NCBI RefSeq assembly: GCF_900601905.1
Contig: NZ_UWFA01000064.1
Span: 1-64,000, forward strand
Length of the DNA stretch: 64,000 nt
From: Pseudomonas viridiflava
GTDB lineage: Bacteria; Pseudomonadota; Gammaproteobacteria; Pseudomonadales; Pseudomonadaceae
Direction: 5' to 3'
Part shown: positions 47,037-58,828 of the stretch, piece by piece
How the letters are laid out: each line of letters opens with the position of its first letter
How positions within the stretch are numbered: the stretch's first letter is position 1
The notes under the pieces: generated by a model
What the model was told of the DNA's origin: nothing
Databases searched by the model: none
Seen by the model: the letters and a program-made list of their open reading frames with translations, nothing else
Translations under genes and position numbers: made by a program

Positions 47037-48068
47037 TCAGTAGGTGCTCTCGGGCAAGCTGGCGATGATAGAGCGGTAGCTGTTCATGCGCTGTTGTTGC
47101 ACGCGGCCTTCTTCCAGCGCGATCAGCAGTGCGCAGCCCGGCTCGCGGTCGTGCTTGCAGTCGCGGAAGCGGCAAGTGCCGATCAGGTCGTTGAACTCGA
47201 TGAAGCCCGCTTCGACATCGGCGCGGCTGACGTGACCCAGACCGAATTCGCGGATACCTGGTGAGTCGATCAGATCGCCGCCACGCGGGAAGTGGAACAG
47301 GCGAGCGGTGGTCGTGGTGTGAGTGCCTTGGCCGGAAACTTCCGACAACGGCCCGACCCGGGTTTCGACTTCCGGCAGCAGGCTGTTGACCAGCGAGGAC
47401 TTGCCCACCCCGGACTGTCCAACGAACACGCTGATGTGGCCGTCCAGCTGGGTTTGCAGCTGTTGCATGCCGTCGCCGTGATGCGCAGACACTTCCAGCA
47501 CCGGGTAACCCAGGGTGCGATAGACCGCCAGCAGGGCATTGAGCGCAGGAGCGTTCTGCTCATCGATCAAGTCGAATTTGTTCAGCAACAGCAGGGGCCT
47601 GATACCCGCATGCTCGGCAGCCACCAGATAACGGTCGATCAGGTTGGCGTGGGGTTCGGGCATTGGCGCGAACACGATCACGATCAGATCGACGTTGGCT
47701 GCCACCGGCTTGAGTTGGCCGCGGCTGTCGGGGCGGCACAGCTCGGTGTTACGTGGCAATTGCGCAACGATAACGCCGATGCCCTGATTGCCAGCTCGCC
47801 ATACGACGCGATCGCCGGTGACCAGCGCGGGCAGGTTGGCGCGCAAGTGGCAGCGGAATACCTGACCGGTCTGTTCGCCGTCCTGAGCTTCAACTTCGAC
47901 CTGGACGCCAAAGTGCGCGATCACCAGGCCGGTCTGCTCAGGCCCGAGATCGCCGCCCTCCAGTGTTTCCAGAGTCTGCGACTCACGTTTGGCGGCGCGG
48001 GCTGCGCGCTCGCCTTGAATTTTTTCGATGCGCCAGTTTTGACGACGATTGAGTTGGCGTTTGGCCAT
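47037..48068 (-). CDS. rsgA: Ribosome small subunit-dependent GTPase A
   Basis: The protein has 343 residues from the ATG at 48068; the open frame further upstream runs into orn on the other strand. It has a circularly permuted GTPase order: an N-terminal OB fold, then NKFDL (G4) near 180, G1 [15 protein letters not shown] near 216 and [10 protein letters not shown] (G3) near 265. A C-terminal zinc site [14 protein letters not shown] follows near 295. It assists 30S subunit maturation. It diverges from orn. Confidence 0.95.
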   Translation of the reverse strand: MAKRQLNRRQNWRIEKIQGERAARAAKRESQTLETLEGGDLGPEQTGLVIAHFGVQVEVEAQDGEQTGQVFRCHLRANLPALVTGDRVVWRAGNQGIGVIVAQLPRNTELCRPDSRGQLKPVAANVDLIVIVFAPMPEPHANLIDRYLVAAEHAGIRPLLLLNKFDLIDEQNAPALNALLAVYRTLGYPVLEVSAHHGDGMQQLQTQLDGHISVFVGQSGVGKSSLVNSLLPEVETRVGPLSEVSGQGTHTTTTARLFHFPRGGDLIDSPGIREFGLGHVSRADVEAGFIEFNDLIGTCRFRDCKHDREPGCALLIALEEGRVQQQRMNSYRSIIASLPESTY

Positions 48069-48164
48069 GGGTGTTCCGAGTGATAAAGCAGCTGATAAGT
48101 AAACGCGGAGCAGTCTAGCATGCCGGGGTGAGCTAAACTGCGCGCCAACGCTGAGGAGCCCACT

Positions 48165-48701
48165 ATGCAGAACAAGCAGAACCTGATCTGGATCGATCTG
48201 GAAATGACCGGCCTTGACCCGGACACCGACGTCATTATCGAAATGGCCACCATCATCACGGACAGCGAACTCAATACCCTGGCCGAAGGCCCGGTCATCG
48301 CTGTGCACCAGAGTGACGAAACCCTGGCGAAGATGGACGAGTGGAATACCCGTCAACACGGCGGTTCGGGCCTGACCCAGCGGGTTCGCGAGAGCACCAT
48401 CAGCATGGCGCAAGCCGAAGCCCAGACCCTTGAATTCATCAAACTGTGGGTGCCGGAGCGCAGTTCGCCGATTTGCGGCAACAGCATCTGCCAGGATCGT
48501 CGCTTCCTTTATCGCCATATGTCGGCGCTGGAAAACTACTTCCACTACCGCAACCTGGACGTCTCCACCCTCAAGGAACTGGCCGCCCGCTGGTCGCCTG
48601 AGCTGAAATTCAAGAAAGGCAGCACCCACCTGGCCCTGGACGACATCCGCGAGTCCATCGCGGAATTGCGCTTCTATCGCGAGCATTTCATTAAGGGTTG
48701 A
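48165..48701 (+). CDS. orn: Oligoribonuclease
   Basis: The protein has 178 residues, a DEDDh 3'-5' exonuclease: [11 protein letters not shown] near 10-20 supplies the first acidic pair, and the C-terminal [11 protein letters not shown] near 158 supplies His and Asp. It degrades 2- to 5-nucleotide RNAs, and in Pseudomonas pGpG from c-di-GMP turnover. GAGGAG precedes the ATG. It diverges from rsgA, an arrangement common in gamma-proteobacteria. Confidence 0.97.
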   Translation: MQNKQNLIWIDLEMTGLDPDTDVIIEMATIITDSELNTLAEGPVIAVHQSDETLAKMDEWNTRQHGGSGLTQRVRESTISMAQAEAQTLEFIKLWVPERSSPICGNSICQDRRFLYRHMSALENYFHYRNLDVSTLKELAARWSPELKFKKGSTHLALDDIRESIAELRFYREHFIKG

Positions 48702-48710
48702 TCACTGCTT

Positions 48711-48801
48711 TGTTGGAGCGAGGCTTGCCCGCGAACCAGGCGACGCGGTACAGCAGGCGTACCGCGTAATCGTTCTTCGCGGGCAAGCCTCGCTCCAACA
48801 G
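48711..48801. repeat. REPIN between orn and the channel gene
   Basis: TGTTGGAGCGAGGCTTGCCC at 48711 and the perfect inverted arm ending CTCGCTCCAACAG at 48801. It belongs to the GGCTTGCCCGC family and starts 10 bases after the orn stop. Confidence 0.9.
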
Positions 48802-48880
48802 AAGACTGAAGCGTATTCCAACTTTGCCCGCTTTTGGTGCTTGCCCTAAACTGTGCGGCTTTGTCGCAGGGACTGCCGCC

Positions 48881-49495
48881 ATGCTGTTGATGCTCTATCT
48901 GATCGCCATTACCGCCGAAGCCATGACGGGCGCCTTGTCTGCGGGCAAGCGTGGCATGGACTGGTTCGGTGTGGTGCTGATCGCCTGCGTGACAGCGCTG
49001 GGCGGCGGGTCGGTGCGTGATGTGCTGCTCGGGCATTACCCGCTGACCTGGGTCAAACACCCGGAATACCTGATTCTGACCAGTGTCGCGGCGTTGCTGA
49101 CGATTTTCATCGCGCCGTTGATGCGTCATCTGCGCTCACTGTTTCTGGTGCTCGATGCCCTGGGACTGGTGGCCTTTACCCTGATTGGCTGCATGACTGC
49201 GCTGGAAGTCGGCACCGGTTTGCTGGTGGCTTCCGTGTGCGGGGTGATCACTGGCGTATTCGGCGGCATCCTGCGGGACATCTTCTGCAACGACATCCCG
49301 CTGGTGTTTCGTCGCGAACTTTACGCCAGCGTCTCGTTTCTGGCGGCCTGGTGCTTCCTGCTGTGCCAGCACCTGCAGTTGCCTCAGGAGCAAAGCATCC
49401 TGATTACCCTGTTCGGCGGGCTACTCCTGCGTTTGCTGGCCATCCGCTTCAACTGGAATATGCCGAAGTTTGTTTATAAGGGTGATGAGCACTAA
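48881..49495 (+). CDS. Trimeric intracellular cation channel family protein (UPF0126/YadS)
   Basis: The protein has 204 residues from the ATG at 48881 (CAGGGA upstream); an earlier in-frame ATG at 48824 would add residues that do not look like this family. Two UPF0126 repeats are visible, each with GGGxxRDxLL-type motifs (GGGSVRDVLL near 46 and GGILRDIFCNDIP near 127). About seven membrane helices are present. Bacterial relatives form TRIC-like potassium channels, though glycine transport has been proposed for others. It lies between orn and queG, with a REPIN on each side. Confidence 0.87.
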   Translation: MLLMLYLIAITAEAMTGALSAGKRGMDWFGVVLIACVTALGGGSVRDVLLGHYPLTWVKHPEYLILTSVAALLTIFIAPLMRHLRSLFLVLDALGLVAFTLIGCMTALEVGTGLLVASVCGVITGVFGGILRDIFCNDIPLVFRRELYASVSFLAAWCFLLCQHLQLPQEQSILITLFGGLLLRLLAIRFNWNMPKFVYKGDEH

Positions 49496-49515
49496 TAGGG
49501 GGATCGCCGCCTTCC

Positions 49516-49610
49516 CTGTGGGAGCGAGCTTGCTCGCGAAGAGGGAGGTAAATCCAGCACATCTTCATCGGCTGGACTATTGCCTTCGCGAGCAAGCTCG
49601 CTCCCACAGG
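49516..49610. repeat. REPIN between the channel gene and queG
   Basis: CTGTGGGAGCGAGCTTGCTC at 49516 and the perfect inverted arm ending GCTCCCACAGG at 49610, only 2 bases short of the queG stop. Same family as 46848. Confidence 0.9.
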
Positions 49611-49612
49611 TA

Positions 49613-50692
49613 TCAGAGGCCATGCTGCTTTAACGCCCACTCCACATGCTCCCTAACCAATTCCGACGGATAATCCCGCCGTGCCTCCAGGGCTTGCAGC
49701 ACCGGAATGGTCGATGGCGCATTCCCCAGCCCCACCGCCAGATTGCGCAGCCAGCGTTCGTAGCCCGCCCGGCGTAGCGGTGAGCCTTCGGTGCTGCTGA
49801 GGAATTTCGCCTCGTCCCACATGAACAGCTCGGCCAGCCCGGCGTTGTCCAGGTTATGCCGGGGCTGAAAATCGCTCTGGTCGGTCGGTCGGGCGAAGCG
49901 ATTCCAGGGGCAGACGATCTGACAGTCATCGCAGCCAAACACCCGGTTGCCAATCAGCGGGCGCAGCTCTTCCGGAATCGCGGTTTTCAGCTCGATGGTC
50001 AGGTACGAAATACAGCGCCGCGCATCCAGCACGTAAGGCCCGACAAAGGCCGCCGTCGGGCAGATGTCCAGACACGCCGTGCAGCGCCCGCAATGCTCGG
50101 TGGCGTGAGGCGGGTCCACGGGTAACGGCAGATCAACGAACAGCTCGCTGAGAAAGAAAAAACTCCCGGCCTTGCGATTCAGCACCAGAGTATTCTTGCC
50201 GATCCAGCCCAACCCGGCCTGTTCGGCGATGGCTTTTTCCAGCACTGGCGCGCTGTCGACGAAGGCGCGGTAGCCGAACGGGCCGATAGCCTGCTGAATG
50301 CGCTCGGCCAGTTGCTGCACGCGTTTGCGGATCAGCTTGTGGTAATCGCGGCCCAGGGCGTAGCGCGACACGTAGGCTTTTTCCGGCTCGCTCAGGCGCT
50401 GGGTCATCTCGGTGTCGCCGGGCAGGTAGTCCATGCGCAGCGACACCACGCGCAACGTCCCCGGCACCAGTTCTTCCGGATGCGAACGTTTGCTGCCATG
50501 CGCTGCCATATAGTCCATCTCGCCGTGATAGCCCGCCGCAAGCCAACGCTCAAGGTGCTGCTCGTGTTCGGCCAGATCAAGCCCGGCAATCCCGACTTGC
50601 TGAAAGCCCAGCTCACGGCCCCACTCCTTGATCGATTGAGCAAGGGCGACAAGGTCAACAGTGTGGGGTGGATCGACAGTAATAACGGGCAT
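49613..50692 (-). CDS. queG: Epoxyqueuosine reductase QueG
   Basis: The protein has 359 residues. Two 4Fe-4S clusters are marked by CGRCTACLDICPTAAF near 198 and CDDCQIVCPWNR near 252; the N-terminal half forms the cobalamin-binding domain and a C-terminal HEAT-like tail follows. It reduces epoxyqueuosine to queuosine in tRNA, the last step of Q34 synthesis, using B12. It diverges from the NAD(P)HX repair gene, with 62 bases between starts. No strong ribosome site is visible. Confidence 0.94.
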   Translation of the reverse strand: MPVITVDPPHTVDLVALAQSIKEWGRELGFQQVGIAGLDLAEHEQHLERWLAAGYHGEMDYMAAHGSKRSHPEELVPGTLRVVSLRMDYLPGDTEMTQRLSEPEKAYVSRYALGRDYHKLIRKRVQQLAERIQQAIGPFGYRAFVDSAPVLEKAIAEQAGLGWIGKNTLVLNRKAGSFFFLSELFVDLPLPVDPPHATEHCGRCTACLDICPTAAFVGPYVLDARRCISYLTIELKTAIPEELRPLIGNRVFGCDDCQIVCPWNRFARPTDQSDFQPRHNLDNAGLAELFMWDEAKFLSSTEGSPLRRAGYERWLRNLAVGLGNAPSTIPVLQALEARRDYPSELVREHVEWALKQHGL

Positions 50693-50720
50693 GCGCGAGG
50701 AGAAACCGGGTGGAGGTGCG

Positions 50721-50726
50721 TATAAT
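50721..50726 (+). promoter_or_regulatory. Candidate -10 box before nnrD
   Basis: TATAAT lies 29 bases before the ATG at 50755. It is in the short divergent gap with queG. No good -35 hexamer is visible. Confidence 0.4.
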
Positions 50727-50754
50727 TCTGCCAGACATCGGAGCCCAGAGACGC

Positions 50755-52251
50755 ATGGTCATCACGAAACCCCAATTACCCGACGCGCTGTACGACGCTG
50801 CGCAGGTCCGCGACCTCGATGCGCGACTGATCGCGGCGGGTACTCCCGGCATGGAATTGATGCAGCGCGCTGCCCATGCCACCTGGCGCGCATTGCGTCG
50901 CCAGTGGCCCGATGCTCATCAATTGACGGTGCTGGCCGGGCGTGGCAATAACGCAGGCGACGGCTACCTGATTGCCGGCTTGGCGCGCAAGGCCGGTTGG
51001 CAGGTGCAGGTCTGCGCTGTAGGCGATCCAACTGCTTTGCAGGGCGATGCAGCGACTGCTCACGCCGAGGCGCTGGCGGCAAGTGTCGATATTCAGCCAT
51101 GGGCCAACCAACCGCTGCGCGGCATCGTACTGGATGCCCTTCTGGGTACGGGGTTGAGTGGCGATGTGCGCGAGCCTTATGCCTCGGTCATCGAAGCCAT
51201 CAACGCCAGCGGCCTGCCCGTGGTGGCGGTGGACATTCCTTCGGGGCTCAGTGCCGATACCGGGCAAACCCTGGGCGTTGCGGTGCGTGCCAACCTGACC
51301 GTGACCTTTATCGGCTTGAAGCTGGGTCTGCTGACCGGGGACGCTGCCGATCTGATCGGCGAGCTGGTGTTTGATGATCTCCAGGCTGACCCGGCTATCG
51401 TGGCGCAGATCCCCGTCAGCGCGACGCGCCTGGACGCGTTCAACCTGCCTCGCCTCGCTCCGCGTCCACGCACTGCTCACAAGGGCATGTACGGGCGGGT
51501 ACTGGTGATAGGTGGCGATCACGGTTTCGGCGGCGCGACCTTGATGACGGCACAAAGCACTCTGCGCAGCGGCGCGGGCATGGTCACCCTGGCGACTCGC
51601 GCCGAGCATATACCGGCCGCGCTGGTGCGCATGCCTGAGGTCATGAGCGCGGCCATCAGCTCTGCCAACCAATTGATGGCCTTGATAGAGCCCGCGAGCG
51701 TTTTGGTGGTTGGGCCGGGGCTCGGGCAGGCCGCATGGGGGCGCAGCTTGCTGTCCGCCGCTGCCAATGCTGACCGGCCACAAGTCTGGGATGCCGACGC
51801 GCTCAATCAGTTGGCGCAAGGGTTGGTCAGTCTGCCTGCAGGCTGCGTGATGACCCCGCATCCAGGGGAGGCTGCGCGCCTGCTGGGTATCAGCACTAAA
51901 GAGGTCCAGGCTGATCGTCCTGCTGCTGCCCGCGCCCTGGCGCATAAATTCAGTGCAGTCTGTGTGCTTAAAGGCACCGGCAGCCTGATCGCCGATGTCG
52001 ATGGGCGTCTGGCGCTGTGTGATCGGGGCCATCCGGCGATGGCCACAGGCGGTCTGGGCGATGTGCTGGCGGGCCTGATCGGCGCGTTGATCGCGCAAGA
52101 AATGAATCCGTTCGATGCCGCCTGCCTGGGTGTCTGGTTGCATGCCCGCGCCGGGGAACAGGTCGGCAAGATGGGCCGTGGGCTGGCGGCCAGTGATGTA
52201 ATTCCGGCCATTCGTCAGTTATTGGAGGAACAACAACCGTGTCTGAGTTAA
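50755..52251 (+). CDS. nnrD: Bifunctional NAD(P)HX epimerase / ADP-dependent dehydratase
   Basis: The protein has 498 residues from the ATG at 50755; a GTG at 50710 would add 15 residues ahead of the -10 box and is less likely. Residues about 1-210 are the YjeF_N epimerase (AGRGNNAGDGYLIAGLARK near 62). Residues about 230-495 are the ribokinase-like dehydratase, with VVGPGLG near 320 and the catalytic GGLGDVLAGLIGAL near 432. It repairs hydrated NADH and NADPH. It is the first gene of the nnrD-tsaE-amiB-mutL-miaA-hfq series. Confidence 0.95.
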   Translation: MVITKPQLPDALYDAAQVRDLDARLIAAGTPGMELMQRAAHATWRALRRQWPDAHQLTVLAGRGNNAGDGYLIAGLARKAGWQVQVCAVGDPTALQGDAATAHAEALAASVDIQPWANQPLRGIVLDALLGTGLSGDVREPYASVIEAINASGLPVVAVDIPSGLSADTGQTLGVAVRANLTVTFIGLKLGLLTGDAADLIGELVFDDLQADPAIVAQIPVSATRLDAFNLPRLAPRPRTAHKGMYGRVLVIGGDHGFGGATLMTAQSTLRSGAGMVTLATRAEHIPAALVRMPEVMSAAISSANQLMALIEPASVLVVGPGLGQAAWGRSLLSAAANADRPQVWDADALNQLAQGLVSLPAGCVMTPHPGEAARLLGISTKEVQADRPAAARALAHKFSAVCVLKGTGSLIADVDGRLALCDRGHPAMATGGLGDVLAGLIGALIAQEMNPFDAACLGVWLHARAGEQVGKMGRGLAASDVIPAIRQLLEEQQPCLS

Positions 52252-52709
52252 CGCTGCATGTGGTCGGCGAAGAGGCCATGACCAGCTTTGGTGCGCGGCT
52301 TGCCCAAGTGACCCAAGGGGCCGGCATCATATTTCTGGACGGCGATCTCGGGGCTGGTAAAACCACCCTGTCGCGAGGCCTCATCCGTGGCCTGGGGCAT
52401 GTGGGGGCGGTCAAGAGCCCGACCTTCACCCTGGTTGAACCCTATGAGCTGGGGGCAGTGCGGGTCTTTCACTTTGACCTTTATCGGTTGGTCGATCCCG
52501 AGGAGCTGGAGTACCTGGGGATCCGCGATTACCTCGAAGGCGACGCTCTTTGCCTGATCGAATGGCCCGAACGTGGTGCAGGCTTTTTGCCAAAGCCGGA
52601 CCTGACCATTACCATTAGGCCGCATGCGCAAGGTCGGACACTGACTTTGAGCCCGACGGGCTCGCGTGGCGAAACCTGGTGTGCCGCTTTGGCGTTGGAA
52701 TTCAAATAG
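52239..52709 (+). CDS. tsaE: tRNA threonylcarbamoyladenosine biosynthesis ATPase TsaE
   Basis: The protein has 156 residues and begins at a GTG with GGAGGAA 8 bases upstream, overlapping the previous gene by 13 bases. The Walker A motif GDLGAGKTTLSRG is near 33-45, and the HFDLYRL segment near 81 is family-typical. TsaE works with TsaB and TsaD in forming t6A37 in ANN-decoding tRNAs. It is translationally coupled to nnrD. Confidence 0.95.
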   Translation: MSELTLHVVGEEAMTSFGARLAQVTQGAGIIFLDGDLGAGKTTLSRGLIRGLGHVGAVKSPTFTLVEPYELGAVRVFHFDLYRLVDPEELEYLGIRDYLEGDALCLIEWPERGAGFLPKPDLTITIRPHAQGRTLTLSPTGSRGETWCAALALEFK

Positions 52710-52723
52710 AAATGGGGTTAGGT

Positions 52724-54141
52724 ATGCGCATTCGCGCGCTGGTTACTGTAGTGGGTCTGCTTTTGACAGCCCTGGCTGTTGATGCGCTGGCAGCGTCACA
52801 AGTACGAAGTGTCCGCTTATGGCGTGCACCGGATAACACACGGCTGGTTTTCGACCTTTCCGGACCCGTTCAACACAGCGTCTTTACCCTGACTTCTCCT
52901 GATCGTCTGGTCATTGATATCAACGGTGCGACCCTGGCCGGGCCGCTGAACGTACCGATGGCCAACACGCCGATCACCAGCATGCGCTCGGCACAGCGCA
53001 CACCGACTGACCTGCGGGTGGTCATCGACCTGAAAAAGGCGGTGACCCCGAAGAGCTTCACCCTGGCGCCCAACCAGCAGTACGGCAACCGGCTGGTGGT
53101 CGACCTGTTCGACGAGGCCTCTGACGCCAACCCGACGCCGACCATCATTGCCAGTACGCCTGCGACTTCTGCGCCTGCGGTGCCGGTCAGCCCGTCCAAG
53201 CCGGAAATCAAGCTCACCCCGGTGCCCAACGGCAAGCGGGATATCGTGATCGTCATCGACGCTGGTCACGGCGGGGAAGACCCGGGCGCATCGGGCAGCA
53301 GCGGGCAGAAAGAAAAAAATCTGGTGCTGTCGATTGCCAAGGAGCTGCAGCGCCAGATCAATGCCGAGAAGGGCTACCGCGCCGAATTGACTCGAACCGG
53401 CGACTACTTCATCCCGCTGCGCAAACGTACAGAAATTGCCCGGGCCAAGGGCGCAGACCTGTTCGTGTCGATTCACGCTGACGCCGCTCCTTCCAGAGCG
53501 GCGTTTGGTGCCTCGGTATTTGCCCTGTCTGAACGCGGCGCAACGTCCGAGACTGCGCGCTGGCTGGCGGACAGCGAAAACCGTTCCGACTTGATCGGTG
53601 GTGCGGGCGCCGTGAGCCTGGATGACAAGGACCGGATGCTGGCGGGTGTGTTGCTGGACTTGTCGATGACGGCGTCGTTGTCATCCAGCCTGAACGTGGG
53701 GCAGAAAGTCCTCAGTAACATTGGCCGCGTCACATCGCTGCACAAGCAGCGGGTCGAGCAGGCGGGCTTTATGGTGCTCAAGTCTCCGGACATCCCGTCG
53801 ATCCTGGTCGAAACCGGCTTTATCTCCAACAACGCCGAAGCCAACAAGCTCAGCTCGGCTTCGCACCAGCAGGCGCTGGCGCGCTCGATCAGCGCAGGCG
53901 TGCGGCAGTTCTTCCAGCAGAATCCGCCGCAAGGCACGTACATCGCCTGGCTGCGCGATAACGGCAAGCTGGCACAAGGGCCGCGCAACCATACGGTGCG
54001 CCCGGGTGAAAGCCTGTCGATGCTTGCCGCGCGTTACGACATGAGCCCGTCGGTGCTGCGTGATGCCAATAATCTGAAATCCGATGAGCTGCGCGTCGGG
54101 CAGGACCTGAAAATCCCTAGCTCCGAGGTAGCGACTCAGCC

Positions 54142-54145
<4 letters not shown>
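52724..54145 (+). CDS. amiB: N-acetylmuramoyl-L-alanine amidase AmiB-like
   Basis: The protein has 473 residues from the ATG at 52724. A signal peptide (about 1-25, ending in DALAA) is followed by an AMIN domain (30-130), a proline/threonine linker and an Amidase_3 zinc domain. The latter shows [14 protein letters not shown] near 181 (zinc His) and ETGFISN near 366 (catalytic Glu). A LysM domain ends the protein ([18 protein letters not shown] near 424). It splits septal peptidoglycan during cell separation. Its TGA overlaps the mutL ATG (ATGA). Confidence 0.94.
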
Positions 54146-56097
<1,952 letters not shown>

Positions 56098-57069
56098 ATG
56101 AACGCTCTACCTCCGGCCATCTTCCTGATGGGGCCAACGGCTTCCGGCAAGACCGATCTGGCCATGGAACTGTGCAGGGTCCTGCCTTGCGAGCTGATCA
56201 GCGTGGATTCCGCGCTGGTCTACCGCGGCATGGACATCGGCACCGCCAAGCCTTCAAAACAGCAGCTGGCTGAGTTTCCCCACCGTCTGGTGGACATTCT
56301 CGACCCTGCGCAAAGCTATTCGGCAGCCGATTTTCGCGCTGACGCGCTGGCGGCGATGGCACAAATCACCGCGCGGGGAAAAATTCCCCTGCTGGTCGGC
56401 GGCACTATGTTGTATTTCAAGGCTCTATTGGACGGCCTGGCAGATATGCCAGCCGCTGATGCAGCGATTCGCGCCGAGCTGGAAGCGCAGGCCGCAGCCC
56501 ATGGCTGGCAAGCTTTGCACGATCAGCTGGCGGCGGTAGACCCGGTGTCGGCGGCGCGAATACACCCGAACGACCCCCAGCGATTGATTCGTGCGCTGGA
56601 GGTCTATCAGGTCAGCGGTCTGAGCATGACAGCACACAGAGAACAACAAACTGCGCAAACTACTGATGCTGCGGCTTCTGGTAGACCGCAATTGCCCTAT
56701 ACTGTCGCGAACCTCGCCATTGCTCCGGCAGATCGCGGGGTGTTACACGAGCGAATCGCTACTCGATTTTCGAATATGCTGGATCAGGGGTTCCTGGACG
56801 AAGTTCTGGCGTTGCGCTCACGAGGCGACCTGCATACGGGGTTACCGTCGATAAGAGCCGTTGGTTACCGCCAGGTCTGGGATCATCTGGACGAAAAACT
56901 GACATATGCTGAAATGCAGGAGCGGGGGATCATTGCCACGCGCCAACTGGCCAAGCGACAGTTCACCTGGCTTCGCAGCTGGGACGATTTGCACTGGTTG
57001 GACAGCCTGGCCTGCGACAATCTGCCACGCGCCTTGAAATACCTGGGGTCGGTCTCCATATTGAGCTGA
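56098..57069 (+). CDS. miaA: tRNA dimethylallyltransferase MiaA
   Basis: The protein has 323 residues and starts at the base after the mutL stop. The P-loop [13 protein letters not shown] is at 12-24, [17 protein letters not shown] at 38-54 and the substrate region [11 protein letters not shown] near 252. It adds an isopentenyl group to A37 of UNN-decoding tRNAs. It forms the conserved mutL-miaA-hfq cluster of gamma-proteobacteria. The 88-base gap after it probably carries an hfq promoter. Confidence 0.97.
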   Translation: MNALPPAIFLMGPTASGKTDLAMELCRVLPCELISVDSALVYRGMDIGTAKPSKQQLAEFPHRLVDILDPAQSYSAADFRADALAAMAQITARGKIPLLVGGTMLYFKALLDGLADMPAADAAIRAELEAQAAAHGWQALHDQLAAVDPVSAARIHPNDPQRLIRALEVYQVSGLSMTAHREQQTAQTTDAAASGRPQLPYTVANLAIAPADRGVLHERIATRFSNMLDQGFLDEVLALRSRGDLHTGLPSIRAVGYRQVWDHLDEKLTYAEMQERGIIATRQLAKRQFTWLRSWDDLHWLDSLACDNLPRALKYLGSVSILS

Positions 57070-57157
57070 GTCCTTGCAATAGCCGTCTATCCTTGGGGGG
57101 TGGCGGTTCAAGCCCATAGAATTCGAATTATTATTGATCCTTAAAGGAGTGCGGCAC

Positions 57158-57418
57158 ATGTCAAAAGGGCATTCGCTACAAGACCCTTACCTGAACACTT
57201 TGCGTAAAGAAAAGGTTGGGGTTTCGATTTATCTCGTCAACGGTATCAAGCTGCAAGGCACGATCGAGTCCTTCGACCAGTTCGTTATTTTGCTGAAGAA
57301 CACCGTCAGCCAAATGGTTTACAAGCACGCCATCTCGACTGTTGTTCCAGTTCGCCCGATCCGTCTGCCTAGCGCAAACGAAGGTGAGCAGGGCGACGCA
57401 GAGCCAGGTAACGCCTGA
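57158..57418 (+). CDS. hfq: RNA chaperone Hfq
   Basis: The protein has 86 residues from the ATG at 57158 (AAAGGAG upstream). The Sm1 motif ([29 protein letters not shown]) and Sm2 motif ([10 protein letters not shown]) are intact, and the tail is acidic and short. It forms the hexamer that pairs small RNAs with mRNAs and, in Pseudomonas, works with Crc in catabolite repression. hflX starts 12 bases later. Confidence 0.98.
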   Translation: MSKGHSLQDPYLNTLRKEKVGVSIYLVNGIKLQGTIESFDQFVILLKNTVSQMVYKHAISTVVPVRPIRLPSANEGEQGDAEPGNA

Positions 57419-57430
57419 TAGGAGTCTGCT

Positions 57431-58732
57431 TTGTTCTTTGAGCGCCACAGTGGTGGTGAACGCGCGATTCTCGTTCACCTGGATGGTCAGGACCCTGAGG
57501 CGCGCGAAGACCCGCAGGAGTTTCAGGAGTTGGCCATATCGGCTGGCGCCGATACCGTCGCGTTCGTTAACGTGCCGCGTCATCGGCCATCGGCCAAATA
57601 TCTGATAGGCAGCGGCAAGGTCGAAGAGCTTCGCGACCAGGTCAAAGCTGAAAAAGCCGATATCGTCATCTTCAATCACACCCTCACGCCCAGTCAGGAG
57701 CGCAACCTCGAGAAGGTTTTCGAGTGCCGCGTCCTTGATCGTACGGGTCTGATTCTCGACATCTTTGCGCAGCGCGCGCGTACTCATGAAGGCAAACTGC
57801 AGGTCGAGCTGGCACAGCTCGAGCACATGAGTACCCGTCTGGTTCGCGGCTGGACTCACCTTGAGCGCCAGGGCGGTGGTATCGGCCTGCGCGGCCCGGG
57901 TGAAACCCAGCTGGAGACCGACCGCCGTCTGCTGCGAGTGCGTCTACGGCAGATCAAAGGCCGGCTGGAGAAGGTTCGCAGCCAGCGTGAGCAGGCTCGT
58001 CGCGGTCGTAAACGCGCCGACATCCCTTCGGTTTCACTGGTGGGCTATACCAACGCCGGCAAATCGACCCTGTTCAACGCGGTGACTGATTCCGATGTCT
58101 TCGCCGCCGATCAATTGTTTGCAACCCTCGACCCGACCCTGCGCCGTCTGCAACTCGACGACCTGGGGCCTGTCGTGCTGGCCGATACCGTGGGCTTCAT
58201 CCGCCATCTGCCGCACAAACTGGTCGAAGCGTTCCGCTCTACCCTTGAAGAATCAAGCAACTCTGACTTGCTGCTGCATGTGATCGACTCTCACGAGCCC
58301 GAGCGCATGGCGCAGATCGAACAGGTCATGGTGGTGCTCGGCGAGATCGGTGCCGAGGGCTTGCCGATCCTTGAGGTGTATAACAAACTCGACCTGCTTG
58401 AAGGCGTGGAGCCCCAGATACAACGCGATGCCGATGGCAAGCCGCAGCGTGTCTGGCTTTCTGCCCGTGATGGTCGCGGCCTGGATCTGCTCAAGCAGGC
58501 CATCGCCGAATTGCTGGGTGACGATCTGTTCGTCGGCACCCTGCATCTGCCTCAGAGTCTGGCTCGGCTGCGTGCCCAATTCTTCGAATTGGGTGCAGTG
58601 CAGAGTGAAGAGCACGACGAAGAGGGCGCAAGTTTGTTGGCCGTACGTTTACCGCGAGTTGAATTCAATCGCCTGGTGAGTCGCGAAGGACTGCAGCCGC
58701 TGGAGTTCATCGAGCAACACACTTTGCAATAA
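57431..58732 (+). CDS. hflX: Ribosome-rescuing GTPase HflX
   Basis: The protein has 433 residues from a TTG start (AGGAG 6 bases upstream). The N-terminal HflX domain and its helical linker (about 150-190) contain GGIGLRGPGETQLETDRR near 158-175. The GTPase shows G1 GYTNAGKSTLFNAV near 206, G3 DTVGFIRHLP near 253 and G4 NKLDLLEG near 321. It splits stalled 70S ribosomes. It is co-transcribed with hfq. Confidence 0.95.
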   Translation: MFFERHSGGERAILVHLDGQDPEAREDPQEFQELAISAGADTVAFVNVPRHRPSAKYLIGSGKVEELRDQVKAEKADIVIFNHTLTPSQERNLEKVFECRVLDRTGLILDIFAQRARTHEGKLQVELAQLEHMSTRLVRGWTHLERQGGGIGLRGPGETQLETDRRLLRVRLRQIKGRLEKVRSQREQARRGRKRADIPSVSLVGYTNAGKSTLFNAVTDSDVFAADQLFATLDPTLRRLQLDDLGPVVLADTVGFIRHLPHKLVEAFRSTLEESSNSDLLLHVIDSHEPERMAQIEQVMVVLGEIGAEGLPILEVYNKLDLLEGVEPQIQRDADGKPQRVWLSARDGRGLDLLKQAIAELLGDDLFVGTLHLPQSLARLRAQFFELGAVQSEEHDEEGASLLAVRLPRVEFNRLVSREGLQPLEFIEQHTLQ

Positions 58733-58828
58733 AAGCGTGAGAAAGCCGTTGTACGGCATTCTCGGGCATTCTGTAGCATTGGTCGGCGCGCCGTGGGCGC
58801 GTCTTTGCTTTATCAGATGGAGAGCGCT

